Assembly: GCF_013389595.1 (NCBI RefSeq)
Contig: NZ_CP058306.1
Span: forward strand, 3,162,001 to 3,226,000
Reading direction: 5' to 3'
DNA from: Flavobacterium sp. I3-2
GTDB taxonomy: Bacteria > Bacteroidota > Bacteroidia > Flavobacteriales > Flavobacteriaceae
Length of the DNA stretch: 64,000 nucleotides
Position numbers and translations under genes: made by a program. Numbering within the stretch: position 1 is the first letter of the stretch; each line of letters opens with the position of its first letter. Shown in pieces: positions 28,590 to 36,731 of this stretch. The notes beneath the pieces are model-generated. The model searched no databases, was not told the origin of the DNA, and worked only from the letters and a program-made list of their open reading frames with translations.

Positions 28590-29589
28590 CATTTCGATTA
28601 TGTTTTTCATTTTTTGAAATGTTTTCTATAGTAAAATCAATACGTTTTTGAAATTCATATTTACGAACCGAACAATCTTTTATCGGACAAATCTGACATG
28701 AATATTCTTTACAGCTATCCAAATGCACAAATACTTCAATTCGGTCACCAAAATATTCTTTTACTAAATCTTCGAGTGCATCAACTTCTGCGTGACCTTC
28801 TTGAATATTAAAATACCAAGGTACCGTCATGTGACAATCGATGTGTAAAGTACTTCCGTATTTGATGATTCGTAAATTATGTAAATCTATCCAATTTGGA
28901 CGACGAACTTTATTTAAGAATTCAACCAATTCTTTTAAAAGAACTTCATCTGTTTCGTCCATAATTCCTGAAACGGCTTCACGAAGAATTTTATAACCGG
29001 TAAAGATGATGAAACCTGCAAATAATAAAGCAACCGCACTATCTAACCAAGGCAAATCTGTAAAAAACATTACAATTAAACCAATAATAATTCCTAACGT
29101 AGAATAAGTATCAGACTGTAAATGTTTACCGCTCGCAATCAAAGCTAACGAATTATTTTTCTTCCCTTTTTTAACCGCAATCATTCCAACAACATAATTG
29201 ATAATTGCAGTTATGGCAATTAAGTAAATTCCATAATCTAATTTTGAAATAACTTTTGGATGTTGCAAATTTAGAATGGCTTCGTAAATAATGACAACAC
29301 CAGCAATACTTATCAAAGTTCCTTCGATAGAAGCCGAAATAAACTCGACTTTTCCATGTCCGTACGGATGATTTTCATCACGAGGCAACGATGATAAATA
29401 CAAACTATACAAACCGATAAATCCGCTAACTACATTAATAACACTTTCAAGCGCATCGGTTAAAACAGCAACCGAATCGGTTATATACCATGCAATGAAT
29501 TTAATTACAAACAACAAAACACCAACAATGGCAACAATTTTTTGAAATTGATAATTTTCTTTAGCTGCTAAATTTTGAGAATTCATCAT
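28576..29589 (-). CDS. Cation diffusion facilitator (CDF) metal transporter
   Basis: 337 residues. Six hydrophobic helices in the first 210 residues include TDSVAVLTDALESVINVVSG, the helix 2 metal-site segment, and HPYGHGKVEF, the family hallmark. A cytosolic C-terminal domain follows (DLHNLRIIKYGSTLHIDCHMTV). The C-terminus has an unusual cysteine cluster, CKEYSCQICPIKDC, plus a basic tail, which may bind metal. It would export Zn, Fe or another divalent ion by proton antiport at the inner membrane. Only 2 nt separate it from the pseudouridine synthase upstream, so they share a transcript. Confidence 0.9.
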   Translation of the reverse strand: MMNSQNLAAKENYQFQKIVAIVGVLLFVIKFIAWYITDSVAVLTDALESVINVVSGFIGLYSLYLSSLPRDENHPYGHGKVEFISASIEGTLISIAGVVIIYEAILNLQHPKVISKLDYGIYLIAITAIINYVVGMIAVKKGKKNNSLALIASGKHLQSDTYSTLGIIIGLIVMFFTDLPWLDSAVALLFAGFIIFTGYKILREAVSGIMDETDEVLLKELVEFLNKVRRPNWIDLHNLRIIKYGSTLHIDCHMTVPWYFNIQEGHAEVDALEDLVKEYFGDRIEVFVHLDSCKEYSCQICPIKDCSVRKYEFQKRIDFTIENISKNEKHNRNVILK

Positions 29590-29591
29590 TT

Positions 29592-30152
29592 TTATAAAGC
29601 GTTTAACTCTTCTACTTCACCCGGTTGTAAACCTTGTAAATAATAATTTCCAATACGTACGCGTACCAATCGTAATGTTGGAAAACCGACTGCTGAAGTC
29701 ATTTTACGAACTTGACGAAATTTTCCTTCACGTAAGGTAATCGAAATCCAAGATGTTGGTCCGTGGCGTTCATCACGAATTCGTCTTCCTGCTCCCAACC
29801 AATCAGGTTGACCTTCTAATTTAAAAGCTTTGCAATTCTTAGTTAAATATTTAGTTCCGTTAAAACCAATCAAAACTCCATTTTGAAGTTTCTCGATAGC
29901 TTCATCGGTAATTAAACCATCAACTTGCGCGTAATATTCTTTTTCGAAATGCGAACTTCTGATTTTTTCACTCATTAACCCATCTGTAGTCAAAAGTAAC
30001 AATCCTTCAGAATCTTCATCTAAACGTCCAATTGCCATAGTTCCTTCAGGAAACGGATATAGTTCTCCCAATTTTTTTTTATTACGTTTTAATTCATAAA
30101 TAAATTGTGAAATATAACCGTGCGGCTTATGTAATTTAAAATGTTGATGCAT
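29592..30152 (-). CDS. RsuA/RluE-family pseudouridine synthase
   Basis: 186 residues consisting of the catalytic domain only, without an S4 RNA-binding domain, as in RluE. KPHGYISQF opens the domain, GRLDEDSEGLLLLTTDG contains the catalytic Asp (GRLDxDSxGLL), and FRQVRKMTSAVGFPTLRLVRVRIG is the conserved C-terminal box. RluE-type enzymes isomerise one uridine of 23S rRNA; the exact target here is not readable. The CDF gene follows after 2 nt. A TACCTTTG box is located upstream. Confidence 0.9.
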   Translation of the reverse strand: MHQHFKLHKPHGYISQFIYELKRNKKKLGELYPFPEGTMAIGRLDEDSEGLLLLTTDGLMSEKIRSSHFEKEYYAQVDGLITDEAIEKLQNGVLIGFNGTKYLTKNCKAFKLEGQPDWLGAGRRIRDERHGPTSWISITLREGKFRQVRKMTSAVGFPTLRLVRVRIGNYYLQGLQPGEVEELNAL

Positions 30153-30169
30153 TTTTGAAATATTTTTTT

Positions 30170-30177
30170 CAAAGGTA
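30170..30177 (-). promoter_or_regulatory. TAnnTTTG box of the pseudouridine synthase/CDF operon
   Basis: Minus strand TACCTTTG, 17 nt before the ATG ending at 30152. Confidence 0.5.
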
Positions 30178-30254
30178 CAAAATGAAAATTCACTTTGATT
30201 TTTTAAGTTATCAATTATTTAAAAAACGTATTTTTACTTTTTAAATCAAAAGCA

Positions 30255-31529
30255 ATGTCAGCATATCTTATTTATTTCATTCTATTTATAATAGCTTTTT
30301 TAATTGGAATTTTACTTCAAAAAACAGTAAGCAATTCTAAATTTAACCATTTAAATTCAGAAAACAAACAGCATAAATATCAACTAGAAATTGAGAAAAA
30401 TAGATTTCTAGAAACAAAAAATGATTTAGATAATTTACGTCTAGAACGTGATGATTTGTTAAGTGAATACAGCAAAGCAAATTCGGAACTAATCTTTTTA
30501 AAATCAAAACTAGACGACCAAAAAAAAGAGATTGATTCTTTACAAATTAAATTCACTGAAACCTTTGAAAATTTAGCCAATCGAATTTTAGATGATAAAT
30601 CTGAAAAGTTTGTTGCTACGAACAAAATACAAATTGAAAATATTTTAAATCCGTTACAAGTAAAAATAAAATCGTTTGAAGAACGTGTCGAAACAACTCA
30701 CAAAGACCATTTAATTCAGCAAACTTCATTAAAAGAACAAATAACATTTCTGTCATCGTTAAACAAACAAATGACACAAGAAACCATTAACTTAACAAAA
30801 GCTTTAAAAGGTGATTCGAAAGTTCAAGGAAATTGGGGCGAAGTAATTTTAGAACGTATTTTAGAAAAATCGGGGTTGGAAAAAGGTCGTGAATATGAAA
30901 TTCAGAAAAGTTTTAATTTTGAAGGAAAACGTTTACAACCCGACGTTGTGATTAACTTACCGAATGATAAAAAAATGATTATCGATTCAAAGGTTTCGTT
31001 GACTGCTTACGAACGTTATTGTAACGAAACAATTGAAACAGAAAAACAAAATTTCTTGAAACAGCATATTTTATCGGTTGCAAATCACATCAAACAATTG
31101 AGCGAAAAAAATTACCAACAGATTTACGAAGTCAATTCGCCCGATTTTATTTTGATGTTTGTACCGATTGAAACTGCTTTTGCACTTGCTATAAATAACG
31201 AACCTAATTTATACAATCAGGCATTTGAAAAAAATATTGTCATTGTAACCACTTCTACGCTTTTGGCTACTTTAAAAACGATTGATTCGTTATGGAAAAA
31301 TGAAAAACAACAAAATAATGCTTTAGAAATTGCTAAACAAGCTGGGTTACTTTATGATAAGTTTGTAGGATTTATTGAAGATATTCAGAATATAGAAAAA
31401 AATATTGACCGCTCAAAAAATGATATTGAAAAAGCTAAAAATAAATTGTTTTTAGGAAATGGAAATCTAGTTAATGCTGCCGACAAAATTGTTCAATTAG
31501 GTGCAAAAGCAAAGAAAAAATTGCAATAA
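30255..31529 (+). CDS. rmuC: DNA recombination protein RmuC homologue
   Basis: 424 residues. An N-terminal membrane helix (residues 2-20) is followed by a long coiled coil (about 30-125) and then a RmuC nuclease-like domain. The latter is marked by GNWGEVILERILEKSGL, PDVVINLPNDKKMIIDSKVS and the later VPIETAFALAI. RmuC proteins limit inverted-repeat rearrangements and are predicted PD-(D/E)XK-type nucleases; the D..DSK residues of that fold are visible. Length is normal. Single gene with a hairpin terminator directly after it. Confidence 0.92.
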   Translation: MSAYLIYFILFIIAFLIGILLQKTVSNSKFNHLNSENKQHKYQLEIEKNRFLETKNDLDNLRLERDDLLSEYSKANSELIFLKSKLDDQKKEIDSLQIKFTETFENLANRILDDKSEKFVATNKIQIENILNPLQVKIKSFEERVETTHKDHLIQQTSLKEQITFLSSLNKQMTQETINLTKALKGDSKVQGNWGEVILERILEKSGLEKGREYEIQKSFNFEGKRLQPDVVINLPNDKKMIIDSKVSLTAYERYCNETIETEKQNFLKQHILSVANHIKQLSEKNYQQIYEVNSPDFILMFVPIETAFALAINNEPNLYNQAFEKNIVIVTTSTLLATLKTIDSLWKNEKQQNNALEIAKQAGLLYDKFVGFIEDIQNIEKNIDRSKNDIEKAKNKLFLGNGNLVNAADKIVQLGAKAKKKLQ

Positions 31530-31530
31530 A

Positions 31531-31556
31531 AAAAGAAGCTCAATGAGCTTCTTTTA
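31531..31556. terminator. Bidirectional terminator between rmuC and the 223-residue protein gene
   Basis: AAAAGAAGCTCA / TGAGCTTCTTTT perfect hairpin with flanking A and T tracts. Confidence 0.8.
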
Positions 31557-31571
31557 TCTTATCATGAAAAA

Positions 31572-32243
31572 TTAAAAATCGGCTTCATAGCCATGTCCAT
31601 TTTTACCGTAAAAAATCAACCAATTTGCTAATGAATATAAAATATGTACTTTGCAATCAAGAGAATCTTCTTCAAAATCCGGAGCGTTTTTTTGGTGTTT
31701 TAAATATTCAAGATTATATTGTTTAGCCAATTCATCTGTAGCTAACATTAAACGATTTCCATAATCTAAAGTATCATCAGCTAATTTGGAATTCCAAGCC
31801 TCACAAATTAAATCTTCTGAAATAATTCCTTCGCAATCATTTAAAAATTCTCCACGAAAAACATTTTCATCTTGTCCCCAAGCAATATAGACTGGAACTC
31901 CATCTTGTTCTTCAGCCAATTCGATAACATAATAACCTTGTAAATCTTTAATGAATTGATTAAGATTTGGCTTATCATCTAAACTATCATACTTTTTTAA
32001 AATCCATTCATCTGCAATTTTATCTTTACCAACTCTAGGTGCTTTAATAGTTTCGTATGTTGAACTTTGAATTGAAAACCATTCTTCCAATAAATCTTCA
32101 CGTGTAGGTTGCTTTTTTCCTTGTAGCTTCTGAAAAAACGTAAGTTTTGGAATAAAATTCGTATTAATCATTTCATAAATTTCTTTAAAACGTTTTTCAA
32201 AACCTGGTTTAGGTTTTCCCATCGGACGCATATCTAAGCCCAT
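31572..32243 (-). CDS. Cytosolic protein of unknown function
   Basis: 223 residues, no signal peptide or membrane helix. Composition is acidic with several Trp and Tyr. Phrases such as QGYYVIELAEEQDGVPVYIAWGQDENVFRGEF suggest an alpha/beta fold, but no family is recognised. It is the last of three minus-strand genes whose first encodes a DUF2185 (Imm33-like) protein, so a role in immunity to a polymorphic toxin is possible by context only. The start MGLDMRPMGKPKPG is the first ATG, 24 nt after the preceding stop. Confidence 0.6.
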   Translation of the reverse strand: MGLDMRPMGKPKPGFEKRFKEIYEMINTNFIPKLTFFQKLQGKKQPTREDLLEEWFSIQSSTYETIKAPRVGKDKIADEWILKKYDSLDDKPNLNQFIKDLQGYYVIELAEEQDGVPVYIAWGQDENVFRGEFLNDCEGIISEDLICEAWNSKLADDTLDYGNRLMLATDELAKQYNLEYLKHQKNAPDFEEDSLDCKVHILYSLANWLIFYGKNGHGYEADF

Positions 32244-32266
32244 ATTTTTTTAAATTTAAATTAAAA

Positions 32267-32578
32267 TCAATTCGTCAAAAACTCAATAATTAACCAAATT
32301 ACACTAACTAAAACAAAAATCGGAATTACCAATGATAGAACTTTACTTTTATTGTAAATATAAATATTTAAATATGCTATAGCTATTAAATAAATTGGAT
32401 ATAAATTAATTATAAAGAAGAACAGATAAGTTAAAGCTAAGTTTAAAGATTTGTCGAAAATAAAAATCGACATAAAAAAAATAATTGGCCATATAATAGA
32501 TGGCAATAAAATAATTGCATTTAATAATCTAAACCAAATGGGTAATTTCTTCGAAAAAAGTTGATTTATAATTTTCAT
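32267..32578 (-). CDS. Small membrane protein of unknown function
   Basis: 103 residues from the ATG at 32578 (a TTG nine bases upstream is a weaker choice). Three to four hydrophobic helices occupy nearly the whole length (LNAIILLPSIIWPIIFFMSI, LALTYLFFFIINLYPIYLI, VLSLVIPIFVLVSVIWLII). Length and topology resemble small membrane immunity-type or uncharacterised proteins. It sits between a DUF2185 gene (24 nt upstream) and the 223-residue unknown (23 nt downstream), so the three are probably co-transcribed. No function assigned. Confidence 0.6.
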   Translation of the reverse strand: MKIINQLFSKKLPIWFRLLNAIILLPSIIWPIIFFMSIFIFDKSLNLALTYLFFFIINLYPIYLIAIAYLNIYIYNKSKVLSLVIPIFVLVSVIWLIIEFLTN

Positions 32579-32602
32579 TGTGAGCAAATATTTCCTTTTT
32601 TC

Positions 32603-32965
32603 TTACAAAAAATCTTCTTGTTCAAATACAAAATCTTCTTGTTCAAATACACCATTTTCATTTCTTACAAAAGAAGTTTCATATGGTGAGTCAAGGAATT
32701 TGATAATATCATTATCATAATGTACAATAGTATTTACATCAAAAACACCAATATTTTCAGGATTATTAACATATTCATCTGCTTCATCTCCAGCAAAAAA
32801 TCTCCATCCACTATCTTGTGCATCATCAGGATTTTCTCTGTACATATAACCTACTTTTAATCCATCTATAGTAATTCTATCCGTTGCAATACAATATCCC
32901 ATTTCAATTACAATACGGCTTTTTGTCTCTTCAGTTGTTTTAAAATATTTTTTGGATGGATTCAT
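32603..32965 (-). CDS. DUF2185 (Imm33-like) protein
   Basis: 120 residues. GYCIATDRITIDGLKVGYMYR, then DDAQDSGWRFFAGDEADEYV and NIGVFDVNTIVHYDNDIIKF follow the pattern of DUF2185/immunity protein 33 domains, soluble proteins found beside polymorphic toxins and elsewhere. The C-terminus shows the peptide VFEQEDF twice in a row, produced by a perfect 21-bp tandem duplication at 32609-32650. No toxin gene lies next to it in the window. It is first in a three-gene minus-strand cluster. The family call is good; the immunity role is inferred from the family. Confidence 0.75.
   Translation of the reverse strand: MNPSKKYFKTTEETKSRIVIEMGYCIATDRITIDGLKVGYMYRENPDDAQDSGWRFFAGDEADEYVNNPENIGVFDVNTIVHYDNDIIKFLDSPYETSFVRNENGVFEQEDFVFEQEDFL
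32609..32650. repeat. Perfect 2 x 21-bp tandem duplication at the 3' end of the DUF2185 gene
   Basis: The 21-bp unit beginning aaaatcttcttgttcaaa occurs twice without change and keeps the frame, duplicating seven residues at the C-terminus. Confidence 0.9.
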
Positions 32966-33049
32966 AATTTAATTTTTTAATAATATTAGTCCTGATTGAT
33001 TCTATAAAAATACATTTTTCGTTTTAAAAAATGAATCCAATAACTCAAT

Positions 33050-33078
33050 AAAAAAACCTCAAAAAAAATTTGAGGTTT
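33050..33078 (-). terminator. Terminator of ettA
   Basis: Minus strand AAACCTCAAA ... TTTGAGGTTT hairpin followed by T run. Confidence 0.8.
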
Positions 33079-33091
33079 TAATATCTAATAA

Positions 33092-34780
33092 CTAGCGAAC
33101 TAATTTTTTATATTTAATACGAGTTGGAGCAACATCTCCTAAACGTTTTTTACGATTTTCTTCGTAATCAGAGAATGAACCTTCAAAGAAATAAACTTGA
33201 GAATCTCCTTCAAAAGCTAAAATATGTGTACAAATACGGTCTAAGAACCAACGGTCATGGGAAATAACTACTGCACAACCAGCGAAATTTTCTAAACCTT
33301 CTTCAAGTGCACGAAGCGTGTTGATATCCAAATCATTCGTAGGCTCATCTAGTAATAAAACGTTTCCTTCTTCTTTCAAAGTCATTGCTAAATGCAAACG
33401 GTTACGCTCTCCTCCAGATAAAGCTGAAACTTTTTTATTCTGATCCGATCCACCGAAATTAAAACGAGATAAATATGCACGGGCATTCACTTGACGACCA
33501 CCCATCATAATCAATTCTTGACCATCAGCAAAGTTTTCGTAAATAGATTTTTCAGGATCGATATTTTTATGAGATTGATCAACATAAGCAATTTTCACTG
33601 TTTCACCCACAACAAATTCTCCAGCATCAGCATTTTGTTCTCCCATAATCATACGGAAAATAGTAGATTTACCAGCACCATTTGGCCCAATAATCCCAAC
33701 AATTCCGGCTTGTGGAAGTGTGAAATTTAAATCGTCATAAAGTAATTTATCTCCAAATGCTTTTGCAACACCTTTTGCTTCAATTACATTTGTTCCTAAA
33801 CGCGGTCCGTTTGGAATATAAATCTCTAATTTTTCTTCTAATTCTTTTTGATCTTCGTTTAATAAACGATCATAGTTTTGTAAACGCGCTTTTTGTTTGG
33901 TTTGACGTCCTTTTGCTCCTTGACGAACCCAATCTAACTCACGCTCTAAGTTTTTACGACGTTTTGAAGCTACTTTTTCTTCTTGCGCCATACGCTGTGA
34001 TTTTTGATCTAACCAAGAAGAATAATTTCCTTTCCATGGAATACCTTCTCCTCTATCTAATTCTAAAATCCAACCAGCAACATTATCTAAGAAGTAACGG
34101 TCGTGCGTTACTGCGATAATTGTTCCTTTATATTGTTGTAAATGTTGCTCTAACCAATGTACCGATTCAGCATCTAAGTGGTTGGTTGGCTCATCTAATA
34201 ATAAAACATCTGGTTCTTGTAATAACAAACGACATAATGCAACACGACGACGTTCTCCACCAGATAATACATTAATGGGAGTATCAGGTTCTGGACAACG
34301 TAAAGCATCCATTGCAATAGCAAGTTTGGTATCTAATTCCCAACCGCCAACAGCATCAATTTTATCTTGTAATTCTGCTTGACGATCCATAAGTTTTTGC
34401 ATTTTATCTGCATCTTCATAAACTTCAGGCAAACCAAACATATCGTTGATTTTATTGAACTCGTCTAAAATTCCAACAACTTCAGACATACCTTCTTTAA
34501 CAATTTCAATAACTGTTTTAGATTCGTCTAATTGAGGTTCTTGTTCTAAATATCCAACAGAATATCCTTGCGCAAATACCACATCGCCTTGGTAGTTTTT
34601 ATCTACACCTGCAATAATTTTTAATAGTGACGATTTACCTGAACCGTTTAATCCTAAAATACCAATTTTAGCACCATAGAAAAAACTTAAATAAATATCT
34701 TTTAAAACTTGCTTATTTGTTGAAGAGTAAGTTTTACTTACTTTCGACATCGAAAAAATTACTTTTTTATCGTCTGACAT
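33092..34780 (-). CDS. ettA: Energy-dependent translational throttle protein EttA (ABC-F)
   Basis: 562 residues with two ABC ATPase domains and no membrane helices, as in ABC-F proteins. Domain 1 has GLNGSGKSS and LSGGERRRVALCRLLLQ with VLLLDEPTNHLDAES; domain 2 has GPNGAGKST and LSGGERNRLHLAM with LLLDEPTNDLD. The arm segment between them and the P-site tRNA interaction linker (REL DWVRQGAKGRQTKQKARL) match EttA rather than Uup or other ABC-F types. EttA binds the ribosomal E site and couples initiation of elongation to ATP level. Single gene with TATCTTTG box upstream. Confidence 0.95.
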   Translation of the reverse strand: MSDDKKVIFSMSKVSKTYSSTNKQVLKDIYLSFFYGAKIGILGLNGSGKSSLLKIIAGVDKNYQGDVVFAQGYSVGYLEQEPQLDESKTVIEIVKEGMSEVVGILDEFNKINDMFGLPEVYEDADKMQKLMDRQAELQDKIDAVGGWELDTKLAIAMDALRCPEPDTPINVLSGGERRRVALCRLLLQEPDVLLLDEPTNHLDAESVHWLEQHLQQYKGTIIAVTHDRYFLDNVAGWILELDRGEGIPWKGNYSSWLDQKSQRMAQEEKVASKRRKNLERELDWVRQGAKGRQTKQKARLQNYDRLLNEDQKELEEKLEIYIPNGPRLGTNVIEAKGVAKAFGDKLLYDDLNFTLPQAGIVGIIGPNGAGKSTIFRMIMGEQNADAGEFVVGETVKIAYVDQSHKNIDPEKSIYENFADGQELIMMGGRQVNARAYLSRFNFGGSDQNKKVSALSGGERNRLHLAMTLKEEGNVLLLDEPTNDLDINTLRALEEGLENFAGCAVVISHDRWFLDRICTHILAFEGDSQVYFFEGSFSDYEENRKKRLGDVAPTRIKYKKLVR

Positions 34781-34820
34781 ATGAAATGAAACTAAATAAT
34801 TCCTTAATATTTTTATATTT

Positions 34821-34828
34821 CAAAGATA
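34821..34828 (-). promoter_or_regulatory. TAnnTTTG box of ettA
   Basis: Minus strand TATCTTTG about 40 nt before the ATG of ettA. Confidence 0.5.
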
Positions 34829-34916
34829 GACTTTTCTTTTTGAAAAAGAAATTTCGAAATGGACTTCCTTTAGTTTATATTTTTTTATAATTTCGTATCA
34901 AAATAAAAAGACAGAT

Positions 34917-35126
34917 ATGCAATTTACAGACAATTTTTTAAACACCGATAAAATCGAAATCGAAGGACAATACATTTCGTTATTTGACAATGAAGGAAAA
35001 GAAATGAAATTTTTTGTAGGAGAAGCTGTAAAAACAGTTTCTTGGGTAGATAATAAATTAATGGTGACATTAGAAAACGACTCAATCAGATTATACAAAG
35101 ACACTATTAATTTTGGTGATTTTTAA
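34917..35126 (+). CDS. Small conserved-type protein of unknown function
   Basis: 69 residues, soluble and rather acidic, without signal peptide. An open frame of similar length exists on the opposite strand (35104-34898), but the plus frame has the normal local codon use, sits 35-40 nt after a TAATTTCG box, and is followed by a strong terminator, so it was preferred. The pattern DKIEIEGQYISLFDNEGKEMKFFVGEAV suggests a small beta-rich domain. No family recognised. Confidence 0.6.
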   Translation: MQFTDNFLNTDKIEIEGQYISLFDNEGKEMKFFVGEAVKTVSWVDNKLMVTLENDSIRLYKDTINFGDF

Positions 35127-35153
35127 TAAAACTTACAAAGTTATTAAACATAA

Positions 35154-35188
35154 AAAAACTCATTGAAAATATTTCAGTGAGTTTTTTT
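35154..35188 (+). terminator. Terminator of the 69-residue protein gene
   Basis: AAACTCATTGAAA ... TTTCAGTGAGTTT hairpin followed by T run. Confidence 0.8.
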
Positions 35189-35209
35189 GTTACGAAAAAA
35201 AGGTAATAA

Positions 35210-35241
35210 AAAAAACTCTCAATTTCTTGAGAGTTTTTTTA
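35210..35241 (-). terminator. Terminator of the acidic protein gene
   Basis: AAACTCTCAA TTTC TTGAGAGTTT perfect stem with A and T tracts on both sides, usable from either strand; located immediately after the minus-strand stop at 35245. Confidence 0.8.
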
Positions 35242-35244
35242 TGT

Positions 35245-35643
35245 TTATTCTTCGTCTTCGTCTTCGTCATCAAAATCTTCAGTTGAAGATTTTTCTGCAT
35301 CTTCATCTTCATCATCGAATTCAGGAAGGTCTTTCTTTTCTTCTTCTTCATCCTCATCATCCGATTCTAAATCAATATCTTTTACATTGATTGAATCAAC
35401 AGGAATTACAACATCTTCTTCCTCTTCGTCGTCAAAGTTTACGATACGATCAGCTAATTTAGTACTAACTTTTACTAAGTAAATAGTATCTTCAGTTCTA
35501 ACTTCTACAGCTTCAACCATTTCGTTTTTAGCATTTTTAAATCGAATGATATCGGCATCATCATAACCATCAGGAAATTTCTCAACCAACATAGTTAAGA
35601 TTTCGTTTGTTAATTTCGCGTAATCAACAATTATTCTTTTCAT
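35245..35643 (-). CDS. Acidic two-part protein of unknown function
   Basis: 132 residues. The first 72 form a plausible folded domain (MKRIIVDYAKLTNEILTMLV, IIRFKNAKNEMVEAVEVRTED, then TKLADRIVNF). The remaining 60 are an almost pure Asp/Glu tail interrupted by short linkers, ending DDEDEDEE. No signal peptide or membrane helix. This architecture is common to a Flavobacterial family sometimes mislabelled as DNA primase; I assign no function. The acidic tail may imitate nucleic acid or bind basic proteins, which is inference only. Confidence 0.7.
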   Translation of the reverse strand: MKRIIVDYAKLTNEILTMLVEKFPDGYDDADIIRFKNAKNEMVEAVEVRTEDTIYLVKVSTKLADRIVNFDDEEEEDVVIPVDSINVKDIDLESDDEDEEEEKKDLPEFDDEDEDAEKSSTEDFDDEDEDEE

Positions 35644-35736
35644 TTAATTCTTACTTTATTTCGAGTCAAAAATACTATGCTATGCTATAACAACAAAATT
35701 ATTTTTAGTTTTTTTTTTGACTTTATTTAATTAAAA

Positions 35737-36711
35737 TTATTGATTTAAAACGTAAGCGAAAACTAAAGGCGCAACAATTGTAGCGTCTGATTCAATGATG
35801 TATTTTGGACTTGTTGTATCTAATTTACCCCAAGTGATTTTTTCGTTTGGAACAGCACCTGAATATGAACCATAAGATGTTGTAGAATCAGAGATTTGAC
35901 AGAAGTAAGCCCAGAAAGGAACATCGTGCCACTCTAAATCTTGATACATCATTGGAACTACACAAATAGGAAAATCTCCTGCGATTCCACCACCAATTTG
36001 GAAGAAACCTACTCCTTTTCCACCAGAATTACCACGGTACCATTCTGTTAAATATACCATGTATTCAATTCCTGATTTTACTGTACTTGCTTTTAATTCA
36101 CCTTTAATTACGTAAGATGTAAAGATATTACCTGATGTAGAATCTTCCCATCCTGGACAAACGATTGGTAAATTTTTCTCAGCAGCAGCAATCATCCAAG
36201 AGTTTTTAGGGTCAATCTCGTAATGAGGTTCTAATGCTCCAGATAAGATGATTTTATATAAATATTCGTGTGGGAAATAACGTTCACCTTTAGCTTCTGC
36301 ATCTTTCCAAGCTTTTTCTAAATGAGATTGTAAACGACGGAATGCTTCTTCTTCTGGAATACAAGTATCTGTTACACGGTTGTAATGATTTTCTAATAAA
36401 TCCCATTCGTCTTGTGGAGTTAAATCACGGTAGTTAGGAATTCTTTTGTAGTGCGAATGTGCAACTAAGTTCATTACATCTTCTTCTAAGTTTGCACCTG
36501 TACAAGAAATGAACGCGATTTTATCTTGACGAATCATTTCTGCTAATGAAATTCCTAATTCAGCAGTTGACATTGCTCCTGCTAAAGAAACCAACATTTT
36601 TCCACCTTCTGCAAGGTGTAATTCATATCCTTTTGCTGCATCTACTAAAGCTGCTGCGTTAAAATGTAAATAGTTTTTTTCAATAAATTGACTAACTGGA
36701 CCTTTACTCAT
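35737..36711 (-). CDS. Deoxyhypusine-synthase-like protein (catalytic lysine absent)
   Basis: 324 residues, full length for the deoxyhypusine synthase fold, with an NAD-site-like segment GANLEEDVMNL and the late box SYGSYSGAVPNEKITWGK, which corresponds to the GSDSGARPDEAVSWGK of the eukaryotic enzyme. Where human DHS has GGGVVKHH with the reaction-intermediate Lys329, this protein reads GGGIAGDF, so that lysine is missing (Gly at residue 245). Bacteria lack eIF5A, so the true substrate is different, most likely a polyamine-type reaction. It begins 20 nt after arginine decarboxylase and shares its operon, which supports a polyamine role. Exact reaction unknown. Confidence 0.85.
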   Translation of the reverse strand: MSKGPVSQFIEKNYLHFNAAALVDAAKGYELHLAEGGKMLVSLAGAMSTAELGISLAEMIRQDKIAFISCTGANLEEDVMNLVAHSHYKRIPNYRDLTPQDEWDLLENHYNRVTDTCIPEEEAFRRLQSHLEKAWKDAEAKGERYFPHEYLYKIILSGALEPHYEIDPKNSWMIAAAEKNLPIVCPGWEDSTSGNIFTSYVIKGELKASTVKSGIEYMVYLTEWYRGNSGGKGVGFFQIGGGIAGDFPICVVPMMYQDLEWHDVPFWAYFCQISDSTTSYGSYSGAVPNEKITWGKLDTTSPKYIIESDATIVAPLVFAYVLNQ

Positions 36712-36731
36712 GGTTATATCTTTTTATATTA

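Noticed and set aside
34898..35104. Minus-strand ORF of 68 residues opposite the small gene at 34917
   Set aside because: The plus-strand frame has a better start context and terminator; the minus frame has no promoter and no downstream signal.
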